Shown here piece after piece: positions 24,374-33,506 of a DNA stretch of 64,000 nucleotides (within the stretch, counting starts at the first letter, position 1; each line of letters begins with the position of its first letter). A model generated the notes under the pieces. It had not been told where the DNA came from and ran no database searches. It was given only the letters and a program-made list of their open reading frames with translations. A program made the translations under genes and the position numbers. This DNA is from Streptosporangiaceae bacterium (lineage in GTDB: Bacteria > Actinomycetota > Actinomycetes > Streptosporangiales > Streptosporangiaceae). The stretch is taken from positions 1 through 64,000 of the forward strand of contig JAFARZ010000422.1 of NCBI GenBank assembly GCA_019245115.1, in the 5' to 3' direction.

Positions 24374-25668
24374 GTGATTCCTGCTCGCCCTCGGGATGCC
24401 GGGGAATGATCAGCGTCACCAGCCGCGGCCCGGCGCACCCGCAATTGCGACACGTTCAGGACCTCGTCACCGCGCACCACGACCTCACGAGGCGCCGGCC
24501 GGCTGAGGAACAGGAGGAGGCTCGCGGTAACGCCATACGCACCCACGTTGGGCACCGTTACGATGTCGCCCACATCGGTGCTGTGCAGTTGCACGTTGCG
24601 GCCCAGGACGTCTCCCGGCGTGCACAGCGGGCCAACCAGCGTGGCGGCACTCTCGTCGGCCGACGTGAATGAGCCATCCGGCGCGAGCGAGTTGTCCAGC
24701 TTGACCGCCAGTGGCATCAAGCGCCCGAGCCCCGCCATACCGCCGAGCGTGTTGATTCCGGCGTCCATTATGACGAACCGGTTGCCGCGGCTCTCCTTGA
24801 TATTGATCACCGAGCTGATGAGCTCGCCGCAGTCCCCGACGAGGTACCGGCCAGATTCGCAGATAACCTCCGGCATACCGGAACGCCAGTGCGGGAAATT
24901 CGCGTCCAGCGTGGCTCCGAGCTCCATCCGGATCCTGCTGTACACAGGGCGTTCCCCTGGCACCGCGTAGGGCGCCGCGAAGCCTCCGCCGATGTCGAGA
25001 ACCTGCATGGGCAGGTCGAATTCCGACTGCAGATCGGCGGCGGTGATCACGCTGTCCTTGAGCTCGCTGAGCAGGCTGTCCTCATCTCTGGCATTACTGA
25101 GCGAGAAGAAATGAGCACCGATAAGGCGCGTGCCCGGCACCGAGCGGAGCTTCGGCAGCTGCGCTGGAAGGTCCTCGCTGTCGATACCGAATTGCGAGGG
25201 CTTCCCCATCATCCTGATGCTCGTGGCGGCGGCCTTCGCCGAGGCGCTGTTGATCCGGAGCAGGCAGTCGATGATGGTGCCCATACGGACGGCGGTGCTG
25301 CCTGCGCGCTCCAGGTCGGTCAGCGACTCGACGGAAAACCTTCGCAGGCCCTCGGCGATAGCGGTGACCAGCTCGCTTTCGGTTTTTCCTGGACCGGTAT
25401 ACAAGCAGTCCCCTGGTGCGTAACCCGCCTCGAGCGCCACGGCAAGCTCGCCTACCGAGCTGACTTCCGCCCGGCACGATGGCCATCTGGAGGCCTCACG
25501 TAGCGCCCTCGCTATATCCGGGTGAGGGTTGGCCTTCAGGGAGTAATGGATAATCAGCCCTGACGGCAATGAATTACGCAGATCTCGATATGAGGCAGCT
25601 ACCTTTTCCAGGTCGTATACATAGAGCGGCGTCCCGAACCTGGCGACCAGCTTATGATTTCGTGTCAC
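24370..25668 (-). CDS. PLP-dependent fold-III decarboxylase for an ACP-bound beta-amino acid starter
   Basis: This 432-residue protein belongs to the alanine-racemase-fold (DAP/ornithine) decarboxylase family. Lys45 in YSLKAN should bind PLP, HFFSLSN and DIGGGF match family core segments, and Cys349 in GPLCTPGD matches the cross-subunit active-site Cys. Free-standing members decarboxylate basic or dicarboxylic amino acids. Its position between a discrete ACP and the PKS suggests the VinO/FlvO/IdnL3 role: removing the alpha-carboxylate of an aspartyl-type unit while ACP-bound, giving a beta-aminoacyl-ACP. The GTG start overlaps the ACP stop by one base and its stop overlaps the PKS start. Substrate assignment is by context. 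Confidence 0.85.
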   Translation of the reverse strand: MTRNHKLVARFGTPLYVYDLEKVAASYRDLRNSLPSGLIIHYSLKANPHPDIARALREASRWPSCRAEVSSVGELAVALEAGYAPGDCLYTGPGKTESELVTAIAEGLRRFSVESLTDLERAGSTAVRMGTIIDCLLRINSASAKAAATSIRMMGKPSQFGIDSEDLPAQLPKLRSVPGTRLIGAHFFSLSNARDEDSLLSELKDSVITAADLQSEFDLPMQVLDIGGGFAAPYAVPGERPVYSRIRMELGATLDANFPHWRSGMPEVICESGRYLVGDCGELISSVINIKESRGNRFVIMDAGINTLGGMAGLGRLMPLAVKLDNSLAPDGSFTSADESAATLVGPLCTPGDVLGRNVQLHSTDVGDIVTVPNVGAYGVTASLLLFLSRPAPREVVVRGDEVLNVSQLRVRRAAAGDADHSPASRGRAGIT

Positions 25669-25943
25669 TAACCGTTCCTATCGAGGCTAACCTGCTGGCA
25701 ATGGTTTCCCTGCAGGGTGGTCAAGGCCGTCCAGAGCGTACCTGGTGTCGCAAATGTGTCCATGGACAAAATATCGTCAGTCAAGCGGACATCGTATTCG
25801 GACTCTAGCGACACAAGCAGATCCACAACGCCTAGCGAATCAAGCCCGAACTCCCGCAGCTCCAGCTCTGGGCGAAGCTCCTCAGCGGGAGTCAGGAAGG
25901 GAAGATGAGAACGCAGCAGGATCTCGAACCGTTCGTCCCACAT
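25668..25943 (-). CDS. Discrete acyl carrier protein for starter assembly
   Basis: A 91-residue carrier protein with FGLDSLGVVDLL, where the Ser carries phosphopantetheine. The start is supported by a strong AGGAGGT ribosome-binding site upstream of ATG. It is separate from the PKS loading ACP. In vicenistatin and fluvirucin systems such a carrier (VinL/FlvL) holds the amino acid during ligation, decarboxylation and aminoacylation before transfer. Its stop (TAG) shares a base with the GTG start of the decarboxylase. Confidence 0.9.
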   Translation of the reverse strand: MWDERFEILLRSHLPFLTPAEELRPELELREFGLDSLGVVDLLVSLESEYDVRLTDDILSMDTFATPGTLWTALTTLQGNHCQQVSLDRNG

Positions 25944-26065
25944 TTATCTGTAACCTCCTGGAACTGCAGCTGCACTTTGTGATGATGACGAGCCATGAAG
26001 TGTCCGGGGACCCGTTGTGGCCACGGTTCGATAGACGGCGGCGCCGCGAGGGGGGGACATATCGG

Positions 26066-26107
26066 GCGGTTATTGCGGTGCATTTGGGCTCTGCGGTTAT
26101 TTCGGTG
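26066..26107. promoter_or_regulatory. Direct repeats upstream of the ACP-decarboxylase-PKS genes
   Basis: The 228-nt gap 25944-26171 between the acyltransferase and the ACP holds two 15-nt direct repeats, GCGGTTATTGCGGTG (26066-26080) and GCGGTTATTTCGGTG (26093-26107), 27 bp apart. This spacing and AT-richness suit a regulator site or promoter for the long minus-strand transcript. Nothing else is evident in the gap. Confidence 0.4.
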
Positions 26108-26171
26108 TACTCCCGTGCACAAAAGTCACCACAAAGCCCGGATCCACCGCGCGGACACGCCGCCGGTGTGC

Positions 26172-27062
26172 TCATGGCTTGATCGCCGTGACTGCGAAGC
26201 TGCTGGTCGTGCACCGCACACGACCAAATAGCCCATCGGGACCAGGTACGTAGACCTTCGCGATGCCAAGCTCCTGCATGGCGCGCACGACCCGCGGCCA
26301 GCGGACTGCTCGGACAAAACCATCGAGCAACATGGTGCGCACACCATGAGCGGTGTTAATGATCGAGCCATCCTGGTCCGCGACGATGGGCAGACGCGGA
26401 TCGCCGATCGTGAAGTCGCCCAGCACTTCCTCGTCGACCTTCGCGCGGAGTGCGCCGAACGCGGACGAGTGCATGGGCGGCTGCATTGCGTACAGCGGCA
26501 GACCTCCGGCCGCCCGCACTTCCTTCAGGAAGAGCTCGAGGCTGGACGTCCGCATCGACACCATGAAGAAGTCTTCGTCGATCTGACCCGAGATATCGAA
26601 CCACTCGTGCCGCTGTGTCATGGACTCGAGGATTGCCCGCAGCGCCGGTTCGGGTGTCCGCGCGACCGACTGGGTGACCACGTCCTGGTATTCGGTTCTG
26701 AAGTACTCCTCTTCGCAGCGGGCGAGCCGTGCGGTGAGCAGGATGGTTTCGGCGGGTGACAGCGCTCCCGAGTAGGCCATGGCGGTTTTCCCGCCGAAGC
26801 TCGGCCCGGCGCACGCTACTGGTTCGGCTTCCAGCCTGTCACCGGCCTGCTCGATGAGTGCCAGGCAACTGATGAGAAAGGCAACCTGAGCGCACTCAGA
26901 GTAGTCGGATTCTGCCGTCCGGTACGCGTCAATGAGCGAGTACCCCAGCACGCCATCCGCTATTCTCCGCAATTTTCTCGCATGGGGATTGACCGCGATG
27001 AATTTCCCAAGATCGCCATAGCCCCATGGCCCCATACCGGGGAATATGATGCCTGTGCTCAC
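26172..27062 (-). CDS. Stand-alone acyltransferase for starter transfer (VinK-like)
   Basis: A 296-residue FabD-fold acyltransferase. The nucleophile elbow reads GPSFGG (Ser88) instead of the usual GHSxGE, and the second catalytic His is His198 in PPMHSSAFGA. It begins with GIIFPGMG, the acyltransferase N-terminal signature. These departures fit enzymes that do not use malonyl-CoA. VinK, FlvK and relatives move a dipeptidyl (aminoacyl-beta-aminoacyl) group from the discrete ACP to the PKS loading ACP. It is the first gene of the minus-strand set and diverges from the FAD oxidase operon. The substrate is inferred from neighbours. Confidence 0.85.
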   Translation of the reverse strand: MSTGIIFPGMGPWGYGDLGKFIAVNPHARKLRRIADGVLGYSLIDAYRTAESDYSECAQVAFLISCLALIEQAGDRLEAEPVACAGPSFGGKTAMAYSGALSPAETILLTARLARCEEEYFRTEYQDVVTQSVARTPEPALRAILESMTQRHEWFDISGQIDEDFFMVSMRTSSLELFLKEVRAAGGLPLYAMQPPMHSSAFGALRAKVDEEVLGDFTIGDPRLPIVADQDGSIINTAHGVRTMLLDGFVRAVRWPRVVRAMQELGIAKVYVPGPDGLFGRVRCTTSSFAVTAIKP

Positions 27063-27076
27063 CGTCTCAGCCGACT

Positions 27077-27194
27077 CCTATCAGTAAGTCGCGGTACCTC
27101 CTGTGGCGGGCGCTATCCGCCCGCTATCGTCCGCCGATAGCAGCAGTCTGGCCCTGGTCGCGGGCGCTATCCAACCCCTATCGGTCGTCGATAG
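27077..27194. promoter_or_regulatory. Bidirectional promoter region with CTATC direct repeats
   Basis: The 167-nt gap between the acyltransferase (minus) and the FAD oxidase (plus) contains two 34-nt direct repeats, 27107-27140 and 27161-27194, identical at 28 of 34 positions with a 54-bp period. Each has two CTATC boxes and an inverted CGATAG box; another CTATC lies at 27078. The cluster controls both halves of the starter-loading gene set, so it is a good candidate operator for a pathway regulator, none of which is encoded in the window. Confidence 0.55.
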
Positions 27195-27229
27195 CCCCTT
27201 AGAGTCCGGTATTCATACGCTGGGGACAT

Positions 27230-28633
27230 ATGAGCGACATACTCGGCCAGTTCTCCGCCGCTACCGCGCCGGATCGCGTCCTGCCCGGTGACACGAACGA
27301 CGATTACAGCCACGACGAGGCGCTCAGCGGAGTACCGCAGCGACCGCTCGCGGTGGTCATCCCGACCACGACGGCTGAGGTGGCGGCCATCTTGCGCATC
27401 GCCAACGAGCACGTCATTCCCGTCACCGCGCGCGGCAGCGGCGCCGGTGTCTCCGGTGCGGTCATCCCGCGGTCCGACGGCATCGTGATCTCGTTCGAGC
27501 GGATGCGCCGGATCGAGATCGATGAGGAGAACATGGTCGCGATCGTGCAGCCCGGTGCGACGCTGGCCGAACTCGATGAGGTGGCCGCCAAGCACTCGCT
27601 TGTCTATCCGGTGCTCCCCGGTGAGCACAGCGCGTCCCTCGGCGGCAACATCGGGACCAACGCCGGCGGGTCGCGGGCCGTCAAGTACGGGGTGACCCGG
27701 CACAACGTGCTCGGGCTGGAGATGGTGCTGCCCTCCGGCGCTGTGCTGAGGTCGGGCGGAAAGTTCGTGAAGGTGTCATCCGGCTATGACCTCACCCAGC
27801 TGATCGTCGGTTCCGAGGGCACGCTCGCCCTGGTGACCGAGGCGACGCTGCGGCTGTATCCGCGGCCCGCGCATCAAGCGACTGTGCTGGCGCCGTTCCA
27901 TGGCCTCGCGGATGTCATGCGGGCCGTGCCGCGGATTCTGGGCACCGGCATCAGCCCGACCACGCTCGAGTACATCGACGCGGGGACGATGAACGCGATC
28001 ACCCAGGAGTTCGACCTCAAGCTCGGGATTCCCGGCGACGTTCGTGACCGCGCCCTGGCCTACCTTGCCGTGATCATGGAGGGCCGCCGCGCCGACCGCC
28101 TCGAAGGGGACGTGGAGGAACTCGCCGAGCACCTCGCCCGGCTCGGCGCCATCGACGTCTATGTGCTGCCGCTTGGCGCGGGGAAGGCGCTCATGGAGGC
28201 CCGGGAGCAGTCGTTCTGGCTCGGAAAACGAGCCGGCCTGCACGACCTGGTCGACGTCGTCGTGCCACGGGCGTCGATCTGCGACTACATGACGGCGGTC
28301 TCCCGGATCGGGCGTATCAGGTCCGCGATCATCAATGGCTGCGGGCACGCGGGTGACGGAAACATTCATCTGGCCATCTACAAGGAAGATCCGGACGAGC
28401 GGATCACCGTGATGCGCGAATTGCTCCAGGCCGGGATCGCGCTGGGCGGAGCTATCTCCGGTGAGCACGGTATCGGGACGGTGAAGAAGAGATACTTCCA
28501 GGCTCTCGAGGACCCGGAGAAGCTGGAGCTGCTGCGGCGCATCAAGACGGCGTTCGATCCGAACGGAATCCTGAACCGCGGGGTCGTCTTCGACTGGCCT
28601 GGCGGTTCCGAAGCCGCGGCTGCCTCGAGATGA
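27230..28633 (+). CDS. FAD-linked oxidase, GlcD/D-2-hydroxyacid dehydrogenase type
   Basis: A 467-residue VAO/PCMH-fold flavoprotein. The FAD-binding part has TARGSGAGVSG and GGNIGTNAGGSRAVKYG; the C-terminal part has CGHAGDGNIHL and EHGIG, both typical of glycolate oxidase GlcD and D-lactate dehydrogenases. Such enzymes oxidise 2-hydroxy acids to 2-oxo acids. The start has GGGGA upstream. It is the first gene of an operon with the two ligases (its TGA overlaps the next ATG), so a role in supplying or modifying a starter or cap acid is likely, but I know of no counterpart in characterised macrolactam clusters. Confidence 0.88.
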   Translation: MSDILGQFSAATAPDRVLPGDTNDDYSHDEALSGVPQRPLAVVIPTTTAEVAAILRIANEHVIPVTARGSGAGVSGAVIPRSDGIVISFERMRRIEIDEENMVAIVQPGATLAELDEVAAKHSLVYPVLPGEHSASLGGNIGTNAGGSRAVKYGVTRHNVLGLEMVLPSGAVLRSGGKFVKVSSGYDLTQLIVGSEGTLALVTEATLRLYPRPAHQATVLAPFHGLADVMRAVPRILGTGISPTTLEYIDAGTMNAITQEFDLKLGIPGDVRDRALAYLAVIMEGRRADRLEGDVEELAEHLARLGAIDVYVLPLGAGKALMEAREQSFWLGKRAGLHDLVDVVVPRASICDYMTAVSRIGRIRSAIINGCGHAGDGNIHLAIYKEDPDERITVMRELLQAGIALGGAISGEHGIGTVKKRYFQALEDPEKLELLRRIKTAFDPNGILNRGVVFDWPGGSEAAAASR

Positions 28634-30213
28634 ACGGACACGAGCGCTCCCTGTCCGGGCGGTTCCTGCGCGGGCTGGCTCTTTCGCCGGCCGGCGAGGC
28701 CATCCGCTGCCGCGGGCGCTCCGTGACATATGCGCAGGCTCACGACCTCGCGCTCACCTTGGCGGGGAACCTCCTGCGGGCGTGCGACGAGGCGCCCAGG
28801 GCCATCGGAGTGCTGGCCGGCAAGGGCGTGGAGTCATATGCCGGGATTCTCGCCGCCCTCTATTGCGGAGTCCCGGCTGTGCCGCTTCAGCCTGATTTCC
28901 CGATCAGCCGTACCCGGTACATGCTCGAAGCGGCGAACGTGTCGGCGCTGGTAACCGATGAACAAGGCTGCCATGTGCTGTCCGAGCTGGGCGGAGCTGG
29001 CGGAGTACCGGTCATTGCGGCTGACCCCGATCATGCCGGGACCGCACCGCGCACCAGGCCCGGACCCGCCGTTCCGGTACGCCGCGGGTTCAGCTTGAGC
29101 GAGCCCCGCCCGGCCGTCCCGTCGGACGTCGCGTACATCCTGTTCACCTCGGGGTCGACCGGGCGGCCGAAGGGTGTCCAGATCACGCACGCGAACCTCG
29201 ACTACTATTTCGCGGAGCTGGAGGGCCGGTACCACTTCGGCCCTGACGATGTCTTCTCGCAGGTCTTCGACCCCGCCTTCGACTGCGCGATCTTCGACCT
29301 GTTCGCCGCCTGGGGAGCGGGCGGCACGCTGGTCAGCGTGCCTGCTCAGGCCTACCGCGCGATGACCGATTTCGTCACCGAGGCGGGGATCACGGTCTGG
29401 TACTCCACTCCCGCCGCCATCTCGGTGGTGGCACGAAGGGGCGGCCTCGGCCCGAAGACCATGCCCACGCTGCGGCTCAGCACGTTCGCTGGCGACGCGC
29501 TCAAAGCGGCCGACGCCGCCGCGTGGCAGGACGCCGCCCCGTCCTCGATCCTGGACAATCTCTACGGTCCGGCTGAGACGACGATCACCTGCACCGTCTA
29601 CCGCTGGTCGCGGGAATCCTCGCCTGGCCAGTGCCTGAACGGCATTGTCCCGATCGGCAGGCTGCACAGCGGTCACGAGTACCTGCTGCTGGATTCCCGC
29701 GGCAACACCGGCGTCAGCGAAGGCGAACTGTGCCTGACGGGCCCGCAGGTCACTCCCGGCTATCTCGATCCGGCCGACGACACGGAACGATTTTTCATCC
29801 GCGGGCCCAGGCGGTGGTACCGGACAGGCGACCGGATGCGGCTGGCGGACAACGGGGACCTGTTGTTCCTCGGCCGGACCGACAACCAGGTCCAGATCCA
29901 GGGCTGGCGGACGGAGCTGACCGAGATCGATCATCACATGCGCAGGTGTACCGGTATCCGGGACGCGGTCACGGTCAGTGTGACGATCGACGGCGCGCCG
30001 CAGCTCGTCGTGTTCTACACCGGTACGCCGGCTACGGCCGCCGAACTGGCCAGGCAGCTATTGAGGACGCTGCCTCAGCAGATGCTCCCCCGCCACTACC
30101 AGCACGTCGATGAGCTGCCCTTGAGCGTGAACCGGAAGATCGACCGGCCGGCGTTGCGCGACCGCGCGCTGGAGCTGTTCGGTCACGAGCAGGCGGCTCC
30201 AGCCAGGAGATGA
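28630..30213 (+). CDS. Amino acid adenylation enzyme, probable amine-capping ligase (VinM-like)
   Basis: A 527-residue member of the adenylate-forming family. A3 is ILFTSGSTGRPKG (from about residue 170), A5 YGPAETT, A7 YRTGDR, A8 near GRTDNQVQIQGWR, and A10 holds Lys503. Asp218 in the A4 region (FDPAFDCAIFD) sits where NRPS domains bind the alpha-amino group, so an alpha-amino acid substrate is expected. In vicenistatin-type loading, VinM attaches L-alanine to the amine of the beta-aminoacyl-ACP as a protecting group; this gene fits that role. It has no carrier domain and overlaps the FAD oxidase by ATGA. Confidence 0.82.
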   Translation: MNGHERSLSGRFLRGLALSPAGEAIRCRGRSVTYAQAHDLALTLAGNLLRACDEAPRAIGVLAGKGVESYAGILAALYCGVPAVPLQPDFPISRTRYMLEAANVSALVTDEQGCHVLSELGGAGGVPVIAADPDHAGTAPRTRPGPAVPVRRGFSLSEPRPAVPSDVAYILFTSGSTGRPKGVQITHANLDYYFAELEGRYHFGPDDVFSQVFDPAFDCAIFDLFAAWGAGGTLVSVPAQAYRAMTDFVTEAGITVWYSTPAAISVVARRGGLGPKTMPTLRLSTFAGDALKAADAAAWQDAAPSSILDNLYGPAETTITCTVYRWSRESSPGQCLNGIVPIGRLHSGHEYLLLDSRGNTGVSEGELCLTGPQVTPGYLDPADDTERFFIRGPRRWYRTGDRMRLADNGDLLFLGRTDNQVQIQGWRTELTEIDHHMRRCTGIRDAVTVSVTIDGAPQLVVFYTGTPATAAELARQLLRTLPQQMLPRHYQHVDELPLSVNRKIDRPALRDRALELFGHEQAAPARR

Positions 30214-30222
30214 GGTAAACCG

Positions 30223-31770
30223 TTGAATGACCTCCACGCGGAGGGTTCCGCGCAGACCTTGCACGCATTGCTGGATCACGCGGCCGCGACGGCGCCCGGG
30301 GCACGCGCGATACGGGACCCGGCCGACAGCTGGACGTATGCCCGCCTGGCCAGGCTCAGCCATGCCTTCAGCGGGTGGCTCGCGGCACACGGGGTGTCCG
30401 CCGGGGACCGGGTGCTGGTCCAGTGTCCCAACCGCCGGGAAATGGTCGCCATGCTGTTTGGCTGCTCCCGGCGCGGCGCGATATTCGTTCCGATCAATCC
30501 GGGTATGAAGCCGTTCCACCTGCGATCGGTCTTCGCCGACTGCGAGCCGCGCATCGCGCTCGTCGGCTACGGCACAGCCGGGACGGTCCGCACGCTGACC
30601 CACGCCGACGTGCACGAACTGGACGCCGTATGGCCTGACGTGGAGAACTCCCCGGCATCCCCGCTCGGCGCCGCGGCCGGAGGCCCAGGCCAATTCAGCG
30701 AGGTGACCGGTGATGACGTCGCGGTGCTCATCTACACCTCCGGAAGTACCGCCGCGCCGAAGGCGGTCGTCTGCCCGCACGCCCAGATGGTCTTCGCGGC
30801 CGCCGCGATCAACTCGGTGCTCGGCTACCAGCACGACGATGTTGTCTTCTGCCGGCTTCCGCTGTCATTCGACTACGGTCTGTACCAGATCCTGCTCGCC
30901 TGCCTGGCCCGGGCCGAAGTGATCCTGGCCGGCGGCGAACCCGACGTGACCCTGTTGCGCCAGATCCGGCAGGCCGGCTCGACCGTGGTACCGCTCGTGC
31001 CATCACTGGCGACCATTCTCACCACTCTCGCCGGGCGTGACCCGGGTGCGAGCAGCGTCCGGCTGTTCACGAACACCGGCGCGGCCCTGCCACAGGCCAC
31101 CATCGACGCGTTGCGCGACCGGTTCCCCGGTGCGCGGGTGGCCCGGATGTTCGGCACCACCGAGTGCAAGCGCATCAGCATCATGCGACCCGAGTCTGAG
31201 TTCGAGCGCCCAGGATCGGTCGGGCTCCCGCTGCCGGGAACCGAGATAACCATCCTGGACGAGTCGGGAGCACCGGTGCCGGCCGGGCAGACCGGTGAGA
31301 TCGCGGTCCGCGGTCCGCATGTCATGGCCGGGTACTGGCGGGCACCCGAGGTCAGCGCCCGCACCTTCCGCCGGGATGAGGAAACCGGCCAGGTCCGGTT
31401 GCACACCGGCGATTACGGTCACCTCGACGAGGACGGCTATCTGTACTTCGAGGGCCGGCGGGACGACATGTTCAAGCACAAGGGAGCCAGGGTGAGCACC
31501 CTGGAGATCGAGGCGGCCGCGATGGACATCCCCGGAGTCCGCGGCGCCGTGGTGCTGCCGCCCGTCGACGGGGGCGAGCTGGAGATCTGCGTCGCGGCCG
31601 AGCTATCACCGAGCACCGTCCTGCGTGAGCTGGCTGCCCGCCTGGAATCGGCCAAGGTCCCGGACACCTGCCACATCCTGGACGATATTCCCCTCACGCT
31701 CAACGGGAAGAACGATAAGCGGAACTCCAGGCCGTCGAACGTGCCGGAACTCCGCCAGCGGTCGATGTAG
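30223..31770 (+). CDS. ATP-dependent beta-amino acid:ACP ligase (VinN/IdnL1-like)
   Basis: A 515-residue adenylating enzyme with IYTSGSTAAPK (A3), FGTTECKR (A5), HTGDYG (A7) and Lys496 in LTLNGK (A10). SFDYGLYQ places Asp217 where VinN, as I recall, uses Asp230 to bind the beta-amino group. The ECKR motif gives Arg317, matching the VinN arginine (about 331) that holds the second carboxylate. This points to aspartate or 3-methylaspartate. Start is TTG with GAGG upstream, 9 nt after the previous stop. A 30-bp repeat copy (30670-30699) adds [10 protein letters not shown] before A3. The last ~20 residues are antisense to the monooxygenase C-terminus. Confidence 0.85.
   Translation: MNDLHAEGSAQTLHALLDHAAATAPGARAIRDPADSWTYARLARLSHAFSGWLAAHGVSAGDRVLVQCPNRREMVAMLFGCSRRGAIFVPINPGMKPFHLRSVFADCEPRIALVGYGTAGTVRTLTHADVHELDAVWPDVENSPASPLGAAAGGPGQFSEVTGDDVAVLIYTSGSTAAPKAVVCPHAQMVFAAAAINSVLGYQHDDVVFCRLPLSFDYGLYQILLACLARAEVILAGGEPDVTLLRQIRQAGSTVVPLVPSLATILTTLAGRDPGASSVRLFTNTGAALPQATIDALRDRFPGARVARMFGTTECKRISIMRPESEFERPGSVGLPLPGTEITILDESGAPVPAGQTGEIAVRGPHVMAGYWRAPEVSARTFRRDEETGQVRLHTGDYGHLDEDGYLYFEGRRDDMFKHKGARVSTLEIEAAAMDIPGVRGAVVLPPVDGGELEICVAAELSPSTVLRELAARLESAKVPDTCHILDDIPLTLNGKNDKRNSRPSNVPELRQRSM
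30670..30699 (+). repeat. 30-bp in-frame repeat, copy in the beta-amino acid ligase
   Basis: A forward copy with one difference (CCAATTCAGC). It is read in the [10 protein letters not shown] frame and placed in the loop just before the A3 core motif of the ligase. This shows that the element enters non-PKS genes and that other frames are tolerated. Confidence 0.9.
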
Positions 31771-33506
31771 CTGAAGAAGGCCCTCGGCCCCCAGGGGAAC
31801 CCGACGCGCAGCCTCCCCCAGGGGCCGGGATCCTGCCCTTCGTAGTTGTAGTACCCCGGCGTGCAGTCCGGTGACGGCCAGGTGAGCGCCGGGCCGGACA
31901 GCAGCATGCTGACCCAGTCGTCCTCGGCCTTCCTGGTCGCCTCGACCTCGGCGAATCCCCCCTCGCGGGCATGCTTGATGACCGCGGCTATGGTCCGGGC
32001 TGACTCGGCCAGGTCGTGCGGGAAGTTGAACAGCATGTTCGCCCCCTGCGGGCCCTGTGCGATGAAGACGTTCGGGAAACCGTGCACATGGATGCCGTGC
32101 AGGGTGCGCATGCCCGCGCTCCAGTGGGCGGACAGCCGCACCCCGTCCCGGCCGGTCATGTCGAAGCCGGCGCGCGGGGTGAAGGGCGTGCCCACCTCGA
32201 AGCCCGAGGCGTAGATGATGCAGTCCACCTCGTACTCATCGCCGCCGGCGACGACACCGCGCGGGGTGATCCGGGTGACGCCCTGCCCGTCGGTGTCGAC
32301 GAGATGCGTATTGGGGCGGTTGTAGGCCTGGAGGTACTCGTCGTGAAAGCATGGCCGCTTGCAGAACTGGCGGTACCAGGCCTTCAGCTTCCGGGCCGTC
32401 TCGCGGTCGGTGACAACGGAGTCGACCCGGGCCCGGATCTCCTCCATCTTCTCGAAATCGGAATCATCCCAGGCGGCCGCCATGGCCGCGGGGGTGCGGT
32501 GCTCCGGGGCCAGTGCGGCGACCCGGGAGCGGGTACGCCGGGCCGCCGCGCTCCAGTTGTCCAGCACCAGGTCCTCATGCACCGTGCCGCCCAGCACGTT
32601 GGCGGCCCAGTTCTCCATCCACCGCTGCTGCCACCCGGGGGTGGCGATCGTCGCGAACCACTCCGGATCGGTCGGGCGGTTGCCCCTGACGTCGACCGAC
32701 GACGGCGTCCGCTGGAACACGTACAGTTCCCGGCACGCCCGCGCCAGGTGCGGGACGCACTGCACGGCGGTGGCGCCCGTCCCGATGATGGCGACCCGCT
32801 TGTCCGCCAGCCTGTGCATCGGCGCGCCCAGGTGGTCGCCGCCGGTGTAGTCATAGTCCCACCGGCTGGTATGGAACCAGTGACCGGCGAAATCCGCGAT
32901 CCCCGGGATACCGGGCAGCTTGGCGACGTGCAGCGGGCCGATGCCCATGCCGACGAACTGGGCGGTCATCTCATCGCCCCGATCGGTCCTGATGATCCAG
33001 CGCGAGCGCGATCCGTCCCACTCGAGGTTCTTCACCTCGGTGTGGAACAACGCGTCGTCGTACAGGCCATATTGCTTGCCGATGCGCTGGCAGTGCTCGA
33101 GAATCTCCGGCGCGTGGGCGTATTTCTCGGTCGGCATGTGGCCGGTCTCTTCAAGCAGCGGCATATATATGAACGACGCGGTGTCGCACTGGGCCCCCGG
33201 GTAGCGGTTCCAGTACCAGGCGCCGCCGAAGTCGCCGCCCTTGTCGAGGATGCGGACGTCGTCAACGCCGGCCTCCTTGAGCCGCGCGCCGTTGATCAGG
33301 CCGGCCAGTCCGCCGCCGATGAACACCACCGTCCGGTGGTCGGTCCTGGGCGGGCGCGGGACCCGCGTCGTGTACGGGTCCTGACCGGCCAGCCGCTGGT
33401 ACTGGCGGTTACCGTCCGGACGGAGCCGTTTGTCGCGCTCTTGCCGGTATTTGCGGAGTAGGGCCTCTTTGTCGATGGACGTGCCGTCCGGCCTCAGCGC
33501 GGTCAT
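31437..33506 (-). CDS. Flavin-dependent monooxygenase, Baeyer-Villiger type
   Basis: The 689-residue frame starts at ATG 33506, overlapping the amine oxidase stop by 4 nt. It has two Rossmann motifs (FIGGGLAG and [10 protein letters not shown]), [12 protein letters not shown] and the BVMO fingerprint [13 protein letters not shown]. Such enzymes insert oxygen next to a ketone using FAD and NADPH, or oxygenate heteroatoms. The family-like C-terminus ([17 protein letters not shown]) ends near 31718. The remaining ~93 codons are antisense to the ligase gene and look like read-through after loss of the native stop. In this cluster it could oxygenate the polyketide or an amine-derived carbonyl; the substrate is unknown. 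Confidence 0.85.
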   Translation of the reverse strand: MTALRPDGTSIDKEALLRKYRQERDKRLRPDGNRQYQRLAGQDPYTTRVPRPPRTDHRTVVFIGGGLAGLINGARLKEAGVDDVRILDKGGDFGGAWYWNRYPGAQCDTASFIYMPLLEETGHMPTEKYAHAPEILEHCQRIGKQYGLYDDALFHTEVKNLEWDGSRSRWIIRTDRGDEMTAQFVGMGIGPLHVAKLPGIPGIADFAGHWFHTSRWDYDYTGGDHLGAPMHRLADKRVAIIGTGATAVQCVPHLARACRELYVFQRTPSSVDVRGNRPTDPEWFATIATPGWQQRWMENWAANVLGGTVHEDLVLDNWSAAARRTRSRVAALAPEHRTPAAMAAAWDDSDFEKMEEIRARVDSVVTDRETARKLKAWYRQFCKRPCFHDEYLQAYNRPNTHLVDTDGQGVTRITPRGVVAGGDEYEVDCIIYASGFEVGTPFTPRAGFDMTGRDGVRLSAHWSAGMRTLHGIHVHGFPNVFIAQGPQGANMLFNFPHDLAESARTIAAVIKHAREGGFAEVEATRKAEDDWVSMLLSGPALTWPSPDCTPGYYNYEGQDPGPWGRLRVGFPWGPRAFFSYIDRWRSSGTFDGLEFRLSFFPLSVRGISSRMWQVSGTLADSRRAASSRRTVLGDSSAATQISSSPPSTGGSTTAPRTPGMSIAAASISRVLTLAPLCLNMSSRRPSKYR

